The translations under genes were made by a program, and so were the position numbers. A stretch of 64,000 nt of DNA from an uncultured Burkholderiales bacterium. Its GTDB lineage: Bacteria > Pseudomonadota > Gammaproteobacteria > Burkholderiales > Burkholderiaceae_C. The DNA is taken from the NCBI GenBank assembly GCA_903838355.1, contig CAILYC010000018.1, forward strand, positions 1 to 64,000, given 5' to 3'. Shown here piece by piece: positions 40,089 through 53,746 of the stretch (the stretch's first letter is position 1; each line of letters starts with the position of its first letter). The notes beneath the pieces were generated by a model that did not search any database, was not told the DNA's origin, and was given only the letters and a program-made list of their open reading frames with translations.

Positions 40089-40822
40089 TCCCAGGCTTGT
40101 GAGGTGTAAAAGCCGCGAGACACTCGGGTGGTCTGGCCTTCACGCCACCCCCGGGTGACAATGGTTTTTTCAAGGGCTTGGCGTATCCTTTGCTGGGACA
40201 CGGGTGCCAGGGTGGGTGAGCGGTCCGAGCGTGGGAAGAATCGTCCCATGCCGTGTGCCAAAGCGAGCAAGGGGTTGCGCGGTGGGAAGGTGAAAAGGAT
40301 GGCTTTTCGGGTGCGCTCGCTCAGTGCTTGAATGCCACCAATGAGATCGGGCGCATCGTAATGGATCAAGGAGTCCATGCCCACCACATAATCGAACTCA
40401 CCGTGATCTGGGTCAAGCATGTCGCCACTGGCGAATTCGACACTGCCCCGGGGTAGTTCTCCTGGTTGCCTTGGGGACAAGGGCGCAAAGGAGGCGTAGC
40501 GTTGTTGGGCGACTTGGATCAAATTGGCCGACAAGTCAATGGCCAAGACCTGGGCGCCGCGCTCGACCGCGCACAAAGCCAATGCACCGGTGCCACAACC
40601 AGCGTCCAAGAGCCGCATGCCGCTCATGTCCTTGGGCAGCCAAGACATGAGGGTGTCGCGCATCTCGTCTCTTCCTGCACGAACGCTTGAGCGGATGCGC
40701 CCAACCGGATCGGTGGAGGTCAAACGCTCCCAGGTTTTATTGGCGGTGCGATCGAAATAGTGCTCAATCTCGCCGCGACGTTGCAAATAAGCTGGATTGG
40801 ATGGGTTCATGTTCGTGCTCAA
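40073..40822 (-). CDS. bchM: Mg-protoporphyrin IX methyltransferase
   Basis: RRGEIEHYFDRTANKTWERLTSTDPVGRIRSSVRAGRDEMRDTLMSWLP, LLDAGCGTGALAL. Confidence 0.95.
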   Translation of the reverse strand: MSTNMNPSNPAYLQRRGEIEHYFDRTANKTWERLTSTDPVGRIRSSVRAGRDEMRDTLMSWLPKDMSGMRLLDAGCGTGALALCAVERGAQVLAIDLSANLIQVAQQRYASFAPLSPRQPGELPRGSVEFASGDMLDPDHGEFDYVVGMDSLIHYDAPDLIGGIQALSERTRKAILFTFPPRNPLLALAHGMGRFFPRSDRSPTLAPVSQQRIRQALEKTIVTRGWREGQTTRVSRGFYTSQAWEWVRQ

Positions 40823-40854
40823 AACTCAAGGTGGAAAAGCCGTTTCTGTCGGGT

Positions 40855-41775
<921 letters not shown>

Positions 41776-41821
41776 TTAGGGTTTTGGGGGCGGGTAGAGG
41801 AAGTCATCGCTTGGTCAGCTC

Positions 41822-43504
41822 TCAGCGGCTAAAGTGTGCTTTGGCATCGTACAAAGTCTCGACGGTGATGTTGATCACGCCCGTTTCTTTGGCAAATTTC
41901 TCGGTGTTGCGTTTGGCTTTGCCACGGACAAAAAATGGAATTTTTTTGAGTTCTAGTTGTGCGTCTAGGCTCCAAACCTGAACCAAGTCATGCATTTTTT
42001 GTTCTCCACTGGGGCTGGCAAGGGGCGTGTCTTGTGGCGCTCCATAGGGATCGAGCACCATGGCGGCTTGCAAGGCTTGTGCGGGCTCTATAGCCTCGTC
42101 GTGCAGGGCTTTGCTTGCAAGGGATTTTTTTGCGCCGCCCAAATGCGACGGGGCCGATTCGTCATTGAATTCAAAGTCCTCTCGGAACATGCCAAGCAGG
42201 TGCTCTTCTAAGCCCATCATCAAGGGATGAACCCAGGTGTCAAAGAGCACATTTGCGCCTTCAAATCCCATTTGTGGCGCGTAACGCGCCGGAAAATCTT
42301 GGACGTGCATGGGCGCTGAAATCACGGTGCAAGGAATGCCGTGGCGCTTGGCGATGTGGCGCTCCATTTGGGTGCCCAAAATCAGTTCAGGGTGCAATTC
42401 CGCGATTTGATCTTCAACCTCCAAGTAGTCGTCGGTGATCAATGCTTTGATGTTGTAGAGGGCTGCGGCTTCTCGGATATCGCGGGCAAACTCTCGGCTG
42501 TAGGTGCCCAGTCCCACCACGTGAAACCCCATCTCTTCATGGGCCACGCGTGCAGCGGCAATGGCGTGGGAGGCGTCACCAAAGATGAACACCCGCTTGT
42601 TGGTCAGGTAAGTCGAGTCCACCGACGCCGCATACCAAGACGCATGCGATCGCGCTGACAAAGCTTCAATCAAGGCTTCATTGACTGGCAAATGGGCCAG
42701 GGTCAACACCTCTCGGATGAAAGCGATGGTGCCGCGGTGCCCAATCGGGATGGTTTTGGTGAAAGGTTGTTTGAACTCTCTCTCAAGCCAAGACGCCACG
42801 GTGTGGGCCGTCTCTGGATAAAGCACCACATTGAAATCGGCCTGGGGCAGGCGTTCAATGTCGTTTACACTCGCGTTCAGTGGCGCGACAACGTTCACGC
42901 GCACCCCCAAGTCGCTCAACAATTTGCTGATTTCGACCACGTCGTCGCGGTGGCGAAATCCAAGGGCTGTGGGGCCGAGCAGATTGCAACTCGGGCCCGT
43001 GGGTTTCTCACCCGCAGAGCTTGGCTCTTGAGGTTGACCTTGGGGTTGGATTTGGAGTTGATGGCGCTTGAGAAGATGCCTCACCAAATGATAAAAACTC
43101 TCCGCACAACCCCAGTTTTCTTTGCGTTGGTAGGCTGGCAAATCGAGTGGAATCACGGGGGTGTCAAGATGCAGACCCAGTGCCAATCCCCCCGGGTCGT
43201 CTTGGATGAGCTCGGCCGTGCAAGACGCACCCACCAAGAGGGCGTTGGGTTTGAATCGCTCATTGGCTTGAAGGACAGCGTCGATAAAGAGTTGCGCCGT
43301 GTCACCCCCAAGATCTCGTGCTTGAAAGGTGGTGTAGGTCACGGGCGGGCGTCTGGGTAAACGCTCGATCATGGTGAACAGCAAGTCCGCATAGGTATCG
43401 CCTTGCGGTGCATGCAAAACGTAATGAACATCTTTCATGGAAGTGGCCAAACGCATCGCACCGATGTGCGGGGGGCCTTCGTAAGTCCAGAGTGTGAGTT
43501 GCAT
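41822..43504 (-). CDS. bchB: Protochlorophyllide reductase subunit B
   Basis: [49 protein letters not shown]. Confidence 0.97.
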   Translation of the reverse strand: MQLTLWTYEGPPHIGAMRLATSMKDVHYVLHAPQGDTYADLLFTMIERLPRRPPVTYTTFQARDLGGDTAQLFIDAVLQANERFKPNALLVGASCTAELIQDDPGGLALGLHLDTPVIPLDLPAYQRKENWGCAESFYHLVRHLLKRHQLQIQPQGQPQEPSSAGEKPTGPSCNLLGPTALGFRHRDDVVEISKLLSDLGVRVNVVAPLNASVNDIERLPQADFNVVLYPETAHTVASWLEREFKQPFTKTIPIGHRGTIAFIREVLTLAHLPVNEALIEALSARSHASWYAASVDSTYLTNKRVFIFGDASHAIAAARVAHEEMGFHVVGLGTYSREFARDIREAAALYNIKALITDDYLEVEDQIAELHPELILGTQMERHIAKRHGIPCTVISAPMHVQDFPARYAPQMGFEGANVLFDTWVHPLMMGLEEHLLGMFREDFEFNDESAPSHLGGAKKSLASKALHDEAIEPAQALQAAMVLDPYGAPQDTPLASPSGEQKMHDLVQVWSLDAQLELKKIPFFVRGKAKRNTEKFAKETGVINITVETLYDAKAHFSR

Positions 43505-43555
43505 AGAGTTGAGGCGGGCGTTTGGGTGTTGGTGTGAAGAGGGGGGTGAGTGGTT

Positions 43556-45429
<1,874 letters not shown>

Positions 45430-45483
45430 GGGCTCGTTGGATGGGTTCTCACAGGGCTTTACTTTATGCTTGAAGCTTTGCGG

Positions 45484-45501
45484 TGTCAACTTAAATTGAC
45501 G
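45484..45501. promoter_or_regulatory. Predicted PpsR site, bchF-ppaA divergent region
   Basis: TGTCAACTTAAATTGACG. Confidence 0.7.
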
Positions 45502-45630
45502 TTGAATTTGTATTACATGTTAGGGGTTTTCACTAGTATTGATGCGTCATTTTTATTGGACACTGTTGGCACACAACTGGCCCGTGTTCTTGCAATCGAG
45601 TTGGATTGACAAGTTCAATGAGCCCATCCG

Positions 45631-46788
45631 TTGAGCAAAAACATTGATGACTTGGAGCACATCGAGAGGGAACAGTACTTGAATCAACCCCATTTGTCCC
45701 ACCTGTTCACGTCCCTTTTGAGCGAAATCATCCCTGGCTTGGTTCGCTTGAGTGCGCACGCCGATGGGACTGAGCAGTGCCTTGCTGTATCGCCTGCGAC
45801 GTCCACCCTGTCCACAAGCCCCACTCTCTCCACTGCACCCGTTGCCTCTCATGTCCTTACACTCGTCAATCAGTGTCAACACCCGTCAGCTTCAGAAGCC
45901 AACCCCTCATTGGATTTGACGGTCCATGTGGAGCAATGCTCTGCGGCGTGTTTGCAATTCAATGCCGAAGAGTTCATGGCGTTTGCACAAAACACGGTGG
46001 CAGCGGGCTTGGACATCGAAGTGTTTTATTTGGACGTGATCCCGCAGACCGTTCGCTTGTTGCACGATTTGTGGGCGCGCGATGAGATAACCTTTTTGGA
46101 TGTCACCCGGGCGACTTGGGTTGTCAAGCGCTTTGTGTTGTTGGGCGGCTCCGAGTTCGTTCACCCCGATGTTTTGACGCTCGCGCCTGCGGTCCATCGC
46201 TTTCAAGCCATGGTCTGCATGGCATCAGGCTCCCAACACACCCTGGGGGCCTTGTTGGTGTCTCAGTACCTGCAAAGAAAAGGCTGGAATGTCATTCCAG
46301 GCTTTGACCGCTCTGAACAAGAAACACTTCAAAGGGTGAGCACTCAGTGGGTGGATTTGTTTTGTGTGAGCGCCTCCACCAGCAGTGATCTGCCAGGTCT
46401 GAAGTCCTTGATCAAACGCGTCAAGTCCATGTCTAAAAATAAAAACATTCAGTGCTTGCTCGGCGGCCCCGTGTTGGCTTGGGAGCCTGAGTTGCAAAAT
46501 CAAATGGGTGTGCATGGGCTTTGCCACAATGTTCGACAGGCGCATACGTTGGGGCTCAATCTTGTTCAGGTGCACCGCAAGGCGAGGAAACTCAATGCCT
46601 TGACGGCCACTGAGTTGGGCCAGACGCAGACTCAAGCCTTGCGCGAGGCCTTCATCGATCCATTGGCCAAGCCGAAACGGGGGGCTATCCAAAGCCGAAA
46701 ATCCCCAAATTTGCCCAAGTCCAATGAGATCAATGGCGTCGAGCGTGAAAGCTTGCAGCCTATGCGATTGCTTCAAAGGGTCGGGTAA
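45631..46788 (+). CDS. ppaA: PpaA/AerR-type cobalamin-binding regulator
   Basis: GSQHTLGALLVSQYLQRKGWNVIPGFD B12-binding-like motif; next to ppsR. TTG start uncertain. Confidence 0.85.
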   Translation: MSKNIDDLEHIEREQYLNQPHLSHLFTSLLSEIIPGLVRLSAHADGTEQCLAVSPATSTLSTSPTLSTAPVASHVLTLVNQCQHPSASEANPSLDLTVHVEQCSAACLQFNAEEFMAFAQNTVAAGLDIEVFYLDVIPQTVRLLHDLWARDEITFLDVTRATWVVKRFVLLGGSEFVHPDVLTLAPAVHRFQAMVCMASGSQHTLGALLVSQYLQRKGWNVIPGFDRSEQETLQRVSTQWVDLFCVSASTSSDLPGLKSLIKRVKSMSKNKNIQCLLGGPVLAWEPELQNQMGVHGLCHNVRQAHTLGLNLVQVHRKARKLNALTATELGQTQTQALREAFIDPLAKPKRGAIQSRKSPNLPKSNEINGVERESLQPMRLLQRVG

Positions 46789-47010
46789 AACAACACCTGG
46801 GTAATGAAAAAAGTAACATTGTTAGACATATTTTGCTGTAAATTAACCCTTACTTGTAAATATTATTTATAATAAAAAAAATGAGTTTGGCGGACAAAAG
46901 TTGTTAAAAAATTGTTGATAGAACATGGATCTTTAGGGTTTGTACTAAAAATGGCGCTCTTTGGAACGGACATGGTGCGCATGAGCCGGTGTGCTTTCTG
47001 TCAGGTATTT

Positions 47011-47028
47011 TGTCTATTAACATTGACG
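47011..47028. promoter_or_regulatory. Predicted PpsR site upstream of ppsR
   Basis: TGTCTATTAACATTGACG. Confidence 0.65.
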
Positions 47029-47058
47029 CATGTGCGCGTCAAAACGGGTTGAGTTGAT

Positions 47059-48480
47059 TTGAAAAACGTGCTCGAAATACCACAACAGTTCAACTTGTCC
47101 GAGTCCTTGGTCATGGGGTTGGCTGACTTGGTGGTGGTTTTACAAGCCAAAACTCACCAAGTGCTCTCAGTCAAGACCAAGGGACTTGAGCTCGGACGCA
47201 TGAAACTCGACGGTTGGGTCGGTGTCAATCTCTCTGAGTGGACGCAAGCCGATTCCGTTGATAAATTCAAGGGCTTGCTCAAAAACCCCACCCATCTTGA
47301 AGACTTTGTAGCCAAGGGTGCTGATTTTCAGTGGCGGCATATCAACTTCTTGTCACCCAGCAAATTGTCGGCGCCTTTTTTGATTCATTTGTTCAAGTTT
47401 CATAACGACGAACAGTTGGTCATGATCGGGCGCGACTTGGGTTCCGTGTCCAAGATGCAACAAAAACTCATGGACACGCACCGCTCGATGGAGCGCGACT
47501 ATTTGAGACTCAGGCACACCGAGTTGCGTTACAAATTGTTGTTTGAAGCCGCCTCTGAGCCGGTCTTGATTGTGGACTTGTCCACCAGGAAAATCGTTCA
47601 AGCCAACGCGTCCGCGGCCAAGGCTTTTGCGCTGAGTGACGCCAAAAAATTGGTGGGCATCGAGTTTTCTCATTGCTTTGAGAGTGTTCAGCGCGAAGAA
47701 ATCGAATCCATGCTCAGTTTGGCCCAGACTGCAGGCAAAACCAATCCCGTCAAGGCCAAGGGCATTGCCTCAGGGCTAGAGTACACCGTCGCCAGCGACT
47801 TGATTGTGCAAGAAGGTGGCGCGCAACTCATGGTGCGTTTGGGCTCGACATTGTCTTCTTCCCCCACAATTTTGGACAAACCCCTCCAAGCGTGGTACAC
47901 CGAAGGCCTGCAAAAAGCGCCCTACGGTTTTGTTGTGACCGATGCTTCGGGTCAGCTCTTGAGTGCCAATGAGGAGTTCATGTCCCTGACAGGTGCAATT
48001 TCTGTGTCCCAAGTGGTGGGCCAGCATTTTGAGTCTTGGCTTGGGCGCGGTGGGGTGGATTGGGGTGTCATGGTCAACAATTTGAAGCAATTGTCGAGCT
48101 TTCGAAACTTTGCCACCGAGCTGGTGAGCCAGTCGAACTTGACCCTGGAAGTGGACATTTCAGCTTGCCTCTTGTCGGGCAATGACAAGCGCTATGGCTT
48201 TTTTATCCGTGACGTTCATCGCTTATCGCAAACTGGACCGGTGTCTTCTAGCAGCATGGCTGGATCCGTGTCACAACTGTCTCAACTCGTGGGTCGCATG
48301 CCGATGAAAGACATCGTGGGTGAGACCACCGATATGATTGAAAAAATGTGCATTCAGTCAGCTCTCGAGCTCACACAAAACAATCGCGCATCTGCGGCCG
48401 AAATGCTGGGGCTCTCGCGCCAAAGTCTCTATATCAAACTGCACCGCTACGGCATTACCGAGCCCAGCGACAAGCCCTGA
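47059..48480 (+). CDS. ppsR: PpsR/CrtJ photosynthesis repressor (PAS domains + Fis-type HTH)
   Basis: C-terminal ALELTQNNRASAAEMLGLSRQSLYIKLHRYGI; PAS segments; MCIQSA Cys just before the HTH. Confidence 0.95.
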   Translation: MKNVLEIPQQFNLSESLVMGLADLVVVLQAKTHQVLSVKTKGLELGRMKLDGWVGVNLSEWTQADSVDKFKGLLKNPTHLEDFVAKGADFQWRHINFLSPSKLSAPFLIHLFKFHNDEQLVMIGRDLGSVSKMQQKLMDTHRSMERDYLRLRHTELRYKLLFEAASEPVLIVDLSTRKIVQANASAAKAFALSDAKKLVGIEFSHCFESVQREEIESMLSLAQTAGKTNPVKAKGIASGLEYTVASDLIVQEGGAQLMVRLGSTLSSSPTILDKPLQAWYTEGLQKAPYGFVVTDASGQLLSANEEFMSLTGAISVSQVVGQHFESWLGRGGVDWGVMVNNLKQLSSFRNFATELVSQSNLTLEVDISACLLSGNDKRYGFFIRDVHRLSQTGPVSSSSMAGSVSQLSQLVGRMPMKDIVGETTDMIEKMCIQSALELTQNNRASAAEMLGLSRQSLYIKLHRYGITEPSDKP

Positions 48481-48505
48481 GCTTGATGATTGTTCAATTT
48501 GACAC

Positions 48506-49891
48506 TCAAACATGCGAACCCTGAACGCCTCTGAGGGTCTCTTTGTGAGCTTCTTTGTGGGTATTTGGGGTGACCTCATGGGCCTCAGGCTTTAAATCGT
48601 AATCTTGGGCCAAAAGCCAGATGTGATCGGGCAGCATGTGTTTCATGCGCGCAGGTTGCTCACGCCTTAAGTGAACAATCGATTCGATCGCTTTCATCTC
48701 CACCCTTGTCCTGGCAAATTCAAGACCCCTGGGCCCCAATCGCGGCATGATCCATGAGACGATGGGCCTGAGCCAATTGGGCATTTTCCGAAGCGGCAGT
48801 CCACCGGCGGCGAGCTCCACATTTTTTTTAAAGCCCAGCACCGCCGAGTGTCTTTTGCCAGCACTGCCCGTCTTTTTCAGTTGCACCTCATCGCCCAACA
48901 ACGATAGCAATTGTTGTCCTGTTTGGTTTCGCACAATGATCCACTGCTCGCCTTCCCCCCCCATATAGCCCACTGTGATGTCGGCCAGCACATTGGTGTA
49001 GTCCACGCACGTGCGGCAAGTCAAGGGAAAAAAGTCCTTGGGCAAGTCCGAGAGCGGCAACTGCAAAAACGGAATTTCTTTTGTTCCGCCGTTTTGAAAC
49101 CGCAACTCCACGTGGTAGTTGGCCTTGAACTCCAAGTAGGTGACCTCCTGCGGGGCAGGCGTGATCAAATTGAGAAACTGATGGAAATTCTCTGTGGTGG
49201 TATTGTCGGAGCAAGGGGTGCCAATGACATAAATTTTTTCAAACCCAAGCGTTTTTTCAAGCGCCCTCAAGGCGTAAACCTGGCAAGGAATGCCAATGAC
49301 GGCCAAGCGCTTGTAGCCCTTGCTTTGCGCGGGCTCGAGCAAGGACAAGAGCGGCGCATAGCCCATGCGCATGCCGCGGGCCTTTTTCATGTCCTCGGGC
49401 TTGTCAATCAAAATGGGTGAGGGGCGCCAGCGGTCATTGGAGTCGGCCTCCATGGTGAGCACAGCATCCACGACTTTGTTTTGTAGCAAGATTTCTGCAA
49501 TGCGCGTGGTGATGCCACTCCACTGTGCTCCCGCACTCGCTTGCTTGAGACTGGCCTTGTGCATCTGAATGAACGGCCCAAAATGCAATTCGTCTGGGCG
49601 ACTGGGGTCTCTTCGCCGGCCGTGCACACGCTCTTCCAAGCCGGGGTACTGGGGTTGTATGAATTGACACGCGCTGGCACAACGCTTGGGGTCTGAGGAG
49701 CGCGATATGCCGCAATCCGTGCACAAGCCCCGGTGTGGAGCGGCGGCTGAATCTGGCTGTGTCTGTGGGACTGGGCGGGGGGCGGCAGAGTGATTCATGT
49801 TGTCATGGGCGGTCTTCCCACGCCAAGTTTGGATTCTCAATGCGTGGGGGTGGTTGGAGGCGTTAAATTTAATTTGAATACAAAAATACAC
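48506..49891 (-). CDS. bciB: 8-vinyl reductase, BciB type (F420-hydrogenase beta-subunit family)
   Basis: CTDCGISRSSDPKRCASACQFIQPQYPGLE; IGIPCQVYALRALE; IYVIGTPCSDNTTTENFHQFL; FPLTCRTCVDYTNVLADITVGYMGG. Confidence 0.88.
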   Translation of the reverse strand: MYFCIQIKFNASNHPHALRIQTWRGKTAHDNMNHSAAPRPVPQTQPDSAAAPHRGLCTDCGISRSSDPKRCASACQFIQPQYPGLEERVHGRRRDPSRPDELHFGPFIQMHKASLKQASAGAQWSGITTRIAEILLQNKVVDAVLTMEADSNDRWRPSPILIDKPEDMKKARGMRMGYAPLLSLLEPAQSKGYKRLAVIGIPCQVYALRALEKTLGFEKIYVIGTPCSDNTTTENFHQFLNLITPAPQEVTYLEFKANYHVELRFQNGGTKEIPFLQLPLSDLPKDFFPLTCRTCVDYTNVLADITVGYMGGEGEQWIIVRNQTGQQLLSLLGDEVQLKKTGSAGKRHSAVLGFKKNVELAAGGLPLRKMPNWLRPIVSWIMPRLGPRGLEFARTRVEMKAIESIVHLRREQPARMKHMLPDHIWLLAQDYDLKPEAHEVTPNTHKEAHKETLRGVQGSHV

Positions 49892-49941
49892 ACCTTGTTT
49901 CTTTTTTCCATTGTATTGAACTTTGTTTGACTACAAAATAG

Positions 49942-49959
49942 TGTCAACTACTATTGACA
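49942..49959. promoter_or_regulatory. Predicted PpsR site, bciB-bchG divergent region
   Basis: TGTCAACTACTATTGACA. Confidence 0.75.
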
Positions 49960-49988
49960 TCGTATTGTGTAAAGCTAAGAATGCTGAC

Positions 49989-50864
49989 ATGACCGTTCCC
50001 AAGCTGAGTGCCGTTGCCGAGCTCTTCAAACCCATCACCTGGTTTCCGCCCATGTGGGCGTATGCCTGCGGTGTTGTGTCGACCGGTTTGTCCATCACAG
50101 CGCATTGGGGTCTATTGCTGTGGGGCATCATTTTGGCCGGTCCCATGGTGTGTGCTTGCAGTCAAGCCAGCAACGACTGGTTTGATCGCCATGTAGACGC
50201 CATCAACGAGCCCAACCGACCGATTCCCTCAGGGCGCATGCCGGGACAATGGGGGCTTTGGCTGGCCATGCTTTGGACGGTGCTCTCGCTGCTGTGGGCT
50301 TGGTGTCTGGGGCCTTGGGCCTTCAAAGCGGCCGCCTTGGGATTGGTGCTCGCTTGGGCCTATTCCGCACCGCCTTTGCGTTTCAAACAAAATGGCTGGA
50401 TTGGGAACGCCGCTTGTGCGCTGAGCTACGAGGGCTTGGCCTGGCTGACTGGGGCCGCGGTGATGCTGGGCAACCAATTCCCCGCCAAAGGGATCGTCAT
50501 CTTCGCCTTGATCTACAGCTTTGGCGCGCACGGCATCATGACCCTGAATGATTTTAAAGCCATTGAGGGCGACCGCTTGATGAACGTGCGCTCCTTGCCG
50601 GTCTTGATGGGCGCGAAAGCGGCCGCCTGGATGTCGAGTTTGATCATGACTTTGGCACAGTGGTCGGTGGCCTTGCTGCTCCTGCAAGGGCACATGGACA
50701 AGAGCGCTTTGGCCGTATTTTTGTTGTCTCTGTGTCAATGGCCGCTGATGTTCAAATTCATCAAGGACCCCGTGAGCAAAGCGCTCTGGGTCAGTGCTTT
50801 TGGCGTGCCCCTGTATGTGAGCGGCATGATGGTGAGTGCCTTTGCACTGAGGAGCATGGTGTGA
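49989..50864 (+). CDS. bchG: Bacteriochlorophyll synthase
   Basis: LFKPITWFPPMWAYACGVVSTG, CSQASNDWFDRHVDAINEPNRPIPSG. ATG at 49989. Confidence 0.96.
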   Translation: MTVPKLSAVAELFKPITWFPPMWAYACGVVSTGLSITAHWGLLLWGIILAGPMVCACSQASNDWFDRHVDAINEPNRPIPSGRMPGQWGLWLAMLWTVLSLLWAWCLGPWAFKAAALGLVLAWAYSAPPLRFKQNGWIGNAACALSYEGLAWLTGAAVMLGNQFPAKGIVIFALIYSFGAHGIMTLNDFKAIEGDRLMNVRSLPVLMGAKAAAWMSSLIMTLAQWSVALLLLQGHMDKSALAVFLLSLCQWPLMFKFIKDPVSKALWVSAFGVPLYVSGMMVSAFALRSMV

Positions 50865-52429
50865 ACAGCGTCCAAAGCCCAACAAGCCCAACAAGCCCAT
50901 CCGATTCGGCGGCTTGGCGCAATGTGGCTTGCCTGGGGCTCGTACAAGCTTGTATGGGCGCGGTGGTGGTGACCACCACCACGACGCTCAACCGTGTGAT
51001 GGTGGTGGAGCTCAACCTTCCTGCCGTGCTGCCGGGCTTTTTGATTGGCATGCACTACCTCGTTCAAATCGTGAGGCCTCGAATGGGTTTTGGGGCGGAC
51101 CAAACCCAGCGCTTCACGCCCTGGATATTGGGGGGAATGGTCACCTTGAGTTTAGGAGGCGTGTTGGCCGCCTTGGCCACCACCTGGATGGGGGCACACC
51201 TTGTGCTCGGTGTTCTTTGTGCTGTGGTGGCGTTTGGCTTGATTGGCGTGGGGGTGAGTGCCTGCGGCACCACCTTGCTTGTCTTGCTCTCCAAGGGAGT
51301 TGGAGAGCACCAACGGGCCACCTCGGCCACCTTGGTGTGGACCATGATGATTTTTGGTTTTGCGCTCACCTCGATCCTAAGTGGTAAGTTCCTCGACCCG
51401 TTTACCTTTGATCGACTCTTGGGCGTGAGTCTGGTGGTGAGTGTGCTCACCGTTGTCATCAGTAGCCTCGCCATGTGGGGACTCGAGGGTCGTTTGCTCA
51501 AGCGAGAGACCATCGTTGCTGAGGATTTGCCTGTTGGGCATTCGGCGGTCGTTCCTGAAACAAGCCATGCAACACGTTCAGAGGGGGAGTCTCATAGTGA
51601 GAAACATCAGGCCTTCAAACAAGCGTTGAAGATGCTATGGTCTGATGCCCAGGCTCGGCTTTTTACGTTTTTTGTCTTTAGCTCCATGCTGGCCTACAGT
51701 GCCCAAGACTTGATTTTGGAGCCCTTTGCGGCTCTCATTTATCACTACACACCAGGACAAACGACGCAACTCTCAGGCACCTTGCATGTCGCCGTGTTGA
51801 TCGGGATGCTACTCTTGGCTTTGATGGGTAGCCGCTGGGTCAAAGGCCGCTGGGGCCGAGTGTCAACTTGGATGGTGCTTGGCTGCTTGCTCTCGGCCTT
51901 GGGGATGTTCGGTCTTTGCACCGCCGGCTTCTTGGGCAGTGTCTCACCGGTTTTGCCCCTACAACCCGTGCTTTGGGTCTTGGGCGTGGGCAACGGCCTG
52001 TTCTCCATTGCCGCCATCAGCACCATGATGCGCTTGGCCACGCAACCGAGTCCAAGGCAGAGCCTATCGAACAATGGCTTCATTGCCAACAAAGGCAGTG
52101 TCAAACCCGGTCTCAGAATGGGTTTGTGGGGTGGAGCTCAAGCGCTGGCCTTTGGATTGGGGGGACTGTTGGGTACAGGGGCCAGTGACCTGTCGCGCCA
52201 CTGGGTGGGCAACCCTTCTTTGGCTTACGCCAGTGTTTTTGCATTGGAGGTCGTGATGTTTTTGTGTTCGGCCTTCATTGCTTGGAGAGTCAAAACGATC
52301 CGCCCTGAAGACCCTGCGCCAGAGCATCTAGAGGCCTCAGCGCTGGAGGCCTCAGGCGCCTGGCCCCTTCGAGGTGAGGTTCGTGTAAGTTTCAAAGCCA
52401 GTTCAAATCACACATTAAACGCAATCTAA
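50861..52429 (+). CDS. PucC-family MFS protein (Orf428/bch2-like position)
   Basis: TTTLNRVMVVELNLPAVLPGFLIGMHYLVQIVRPRMGFGADQTQ; between bchG and bchP; GTGA overlap with bchG stop. Confidence 0.88.
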   Translation: MNSVQSPTSPTSPSDSAAWRNVACLGLVQACMGAVVVTTTTTLNRVMVVELNLPAVLPGFLIGMHYLVQIVRPRMGFGADQTQRFTPWILGGMVTLSLGGVLAALATTWMGAHLVLGVLCAVVAFGLIGVGVSACGTTLLVLLSKGVGEHQRATSATLVWTMMIFGFALTSILSGKFLDPFTFDRLLGVSLVVSVLTVVISSLAMWGLEGRLLKRETIVAEDLPVGHSAVVPETSHATRSEGESHSEKHQAFKQALKMLWSDAQARLFTFFVFSSMLAYSAQDLILEPFAALIYHYTPGQTTQLSGTLHVAVLIGMLLLALMGSRWVKGRWGRVSTWMVLGCLLSALGMFGLCTAGFLGSVSPVLPLQPVLWVLGVGNGLFSIAAISTMMRLATQPSPRQSLSNNGFIANKGSVKPGLRMGLWGGAQALAFGLGGLLGTGASDLSRHWVGNPSLAYASVFALEVVMFLCSAFIAWRVKTIRPEDPAPEHLEASALEASGAWPLRGEVRVSFKASSNHTLNAI

Positions 52430-52434
52430 AAGAA

Positions 52435-53637
52435 GTGGATACACAAATGGATACAACCTATGACGTGGTGGTGGTGGGTGCAGGACCCGCGGGTGCAACC
52501 GCGGCCAATGAGTTGGCGCAAAATGGGCATCATGTGCTCATGCTCGATCGCATGGGCCGCATCAAGCCTTGTGGGGGTGCCATTCCTCCACGCTTGATCA
52601 AAGACTTCGAGATCCCCGACCACCTCCTGGTGGCCAAGTCACGCAAAGCACGGATGATCTCGCCCAAAGATAACCGGGTGGACATTCCCATCGAGGGTGG
52701 CTTTGTCGGCATGGTCAACCGCAATGAGTTCGACGAGTGGCTCAGGCAACGCGCTGTGGGCCACGGTGCGCACCGTGAGCAAGGCACGTTTGAGCGTTTG
52801 ACGCAGGACATGGACGGTGTGCGGCGGGTTCATTTTGGTGTGCGTGATGGCCGTGATGGGATGCAGATGAAAAGTGTGCGCGCGCGCTTTGTCGTTGGCG
52901 CCGATGGTGCCAAGTCTGAGGTGGCCAAGCAAGCCATTGAAGGGGCAGAAAAAACCAAATACGTCTTTGCCTATCATGAGATTGTTAAAGCCCCTGCGGC
53001 CGATCCCAGTCACGACCCCGATCGTTGTGATGTGTATTACCGTGGCTCCTTGTCTCCCGATTTCTACGGCTGGGTCTTTCCCCATGGCGACACCATGAGC
53101 ATTGGCACGGGCAGCGCCGACAAGGGCTACTCCTTGAAGTCGGCCGTGACGCGTTTGCGGGAAACTGCAGGTCTTGGTCACGTGGAGACCTTGAGGAAAG
53201 AGGGCGCTCCCATTCCGATCAAGCCCTTGCCCAAATGGGACAACGAGCGCGATGTGGTTTTGGCAGGCGATGCCGCTGGCGTCGTTGCGCCCGCTTCAGG
53301 TGAGGGCATTTACTACGCCATGGTGGGTGGTCGTTTTGCCGCAGAAGCGGTTCGAGAGTGCTTGCTGAGTGGCAACCCCCAAAAGCTCAAGCTCGCGAGA
53401 AAGCGCTTTATGAAGCTGCATGGCCAAGTCTTTTGGGTGCTCGGGATCATGCAGTATTTCTGGTACATCAACGACAAACGCCGTGAGCGTTTCGTCAAAA
53501 TCTGCGAAGACAAGGACGTGCAAAAACTCACCTTTGACGCCTACATGAACAAAGAGTTGGTCAGAAAAGACCCGATGGCGCATGTGAGAATCTTTTTCAA
53601 AGATTTGGCACATTTGTTTGGAATGATTCGCACCTGA
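52435..53637 (+). CDS. bchP: Geranylgeranyl diphosphate/bacteriochlorophyll reductase
   Basis: YDVVVVGAGPAGATAANELAQNGHHVLMLDRMGRIKPCGGAIPPRLIKDFEIPD. GTG 52435 or ATG 52447 start. Confidence 0.96.
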   Translation: MDTQMDTTYDVVVVGAGPAGATAANELAQNGHHVLMLDRMGRIKPCGGAIPPRLIKDFEIPDHLLVAKSRKARMISPKDNRVDIPIEGGFVGMVNRNEFDEWLRQRAVGHGAHREQGTFERLTQDMDGVRRVHFGVRDGRDGMQMKSVRARFVVGADGAKSEVAKQAIEGAEKTKYVFAYHEIVKAPAADPSHDPDRCDVYYRGSLSPDFYGWVFPHGDTMSIGTGSADKGYSLKSAVTRLRETAGLGHVETLRKEGAPIPIKPLPKWDNERDVVLAGDAAGVVAPASGEGIYYAMVGGRFAAEAVRECLLSGNPQKLKLARKRFMKLHGQVFWVLGIMQYFWYINDKRRERFVKICEDKDVQKLTFDAYMNKELVRKDPMAHVRIFFKDLAHLFGMIRT

Positions 53638-53658
53638 TGCATTCGTTGTATCCGGTGG

Positions 53659-53691
53659 TCTCAGGTTGCCTCCGGTTGCCTCCGGTTGCCT
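53659..53691. repeat. 10-bp tandem repeat (3 units) between convergent bchP and bchD
   Basis: ggtctca ggttgcctcc ggttgcctcc ggttgcctaa. Confidence 0.85.
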
Positions 53692-53746
53692 AAGGCCTCA
53701 CCCAGGCCTGGATCCTGCACACTCTGCTCCTTGGACGCGACCTCTC

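Noticed and set aside
46801-46900. TGTAAATTAACCCTTACT upstream of ppsR as an extra PpsR site
   Set aside because: Right half-site is ACT in a very AT-rich stretch; not distinguishable from chance.
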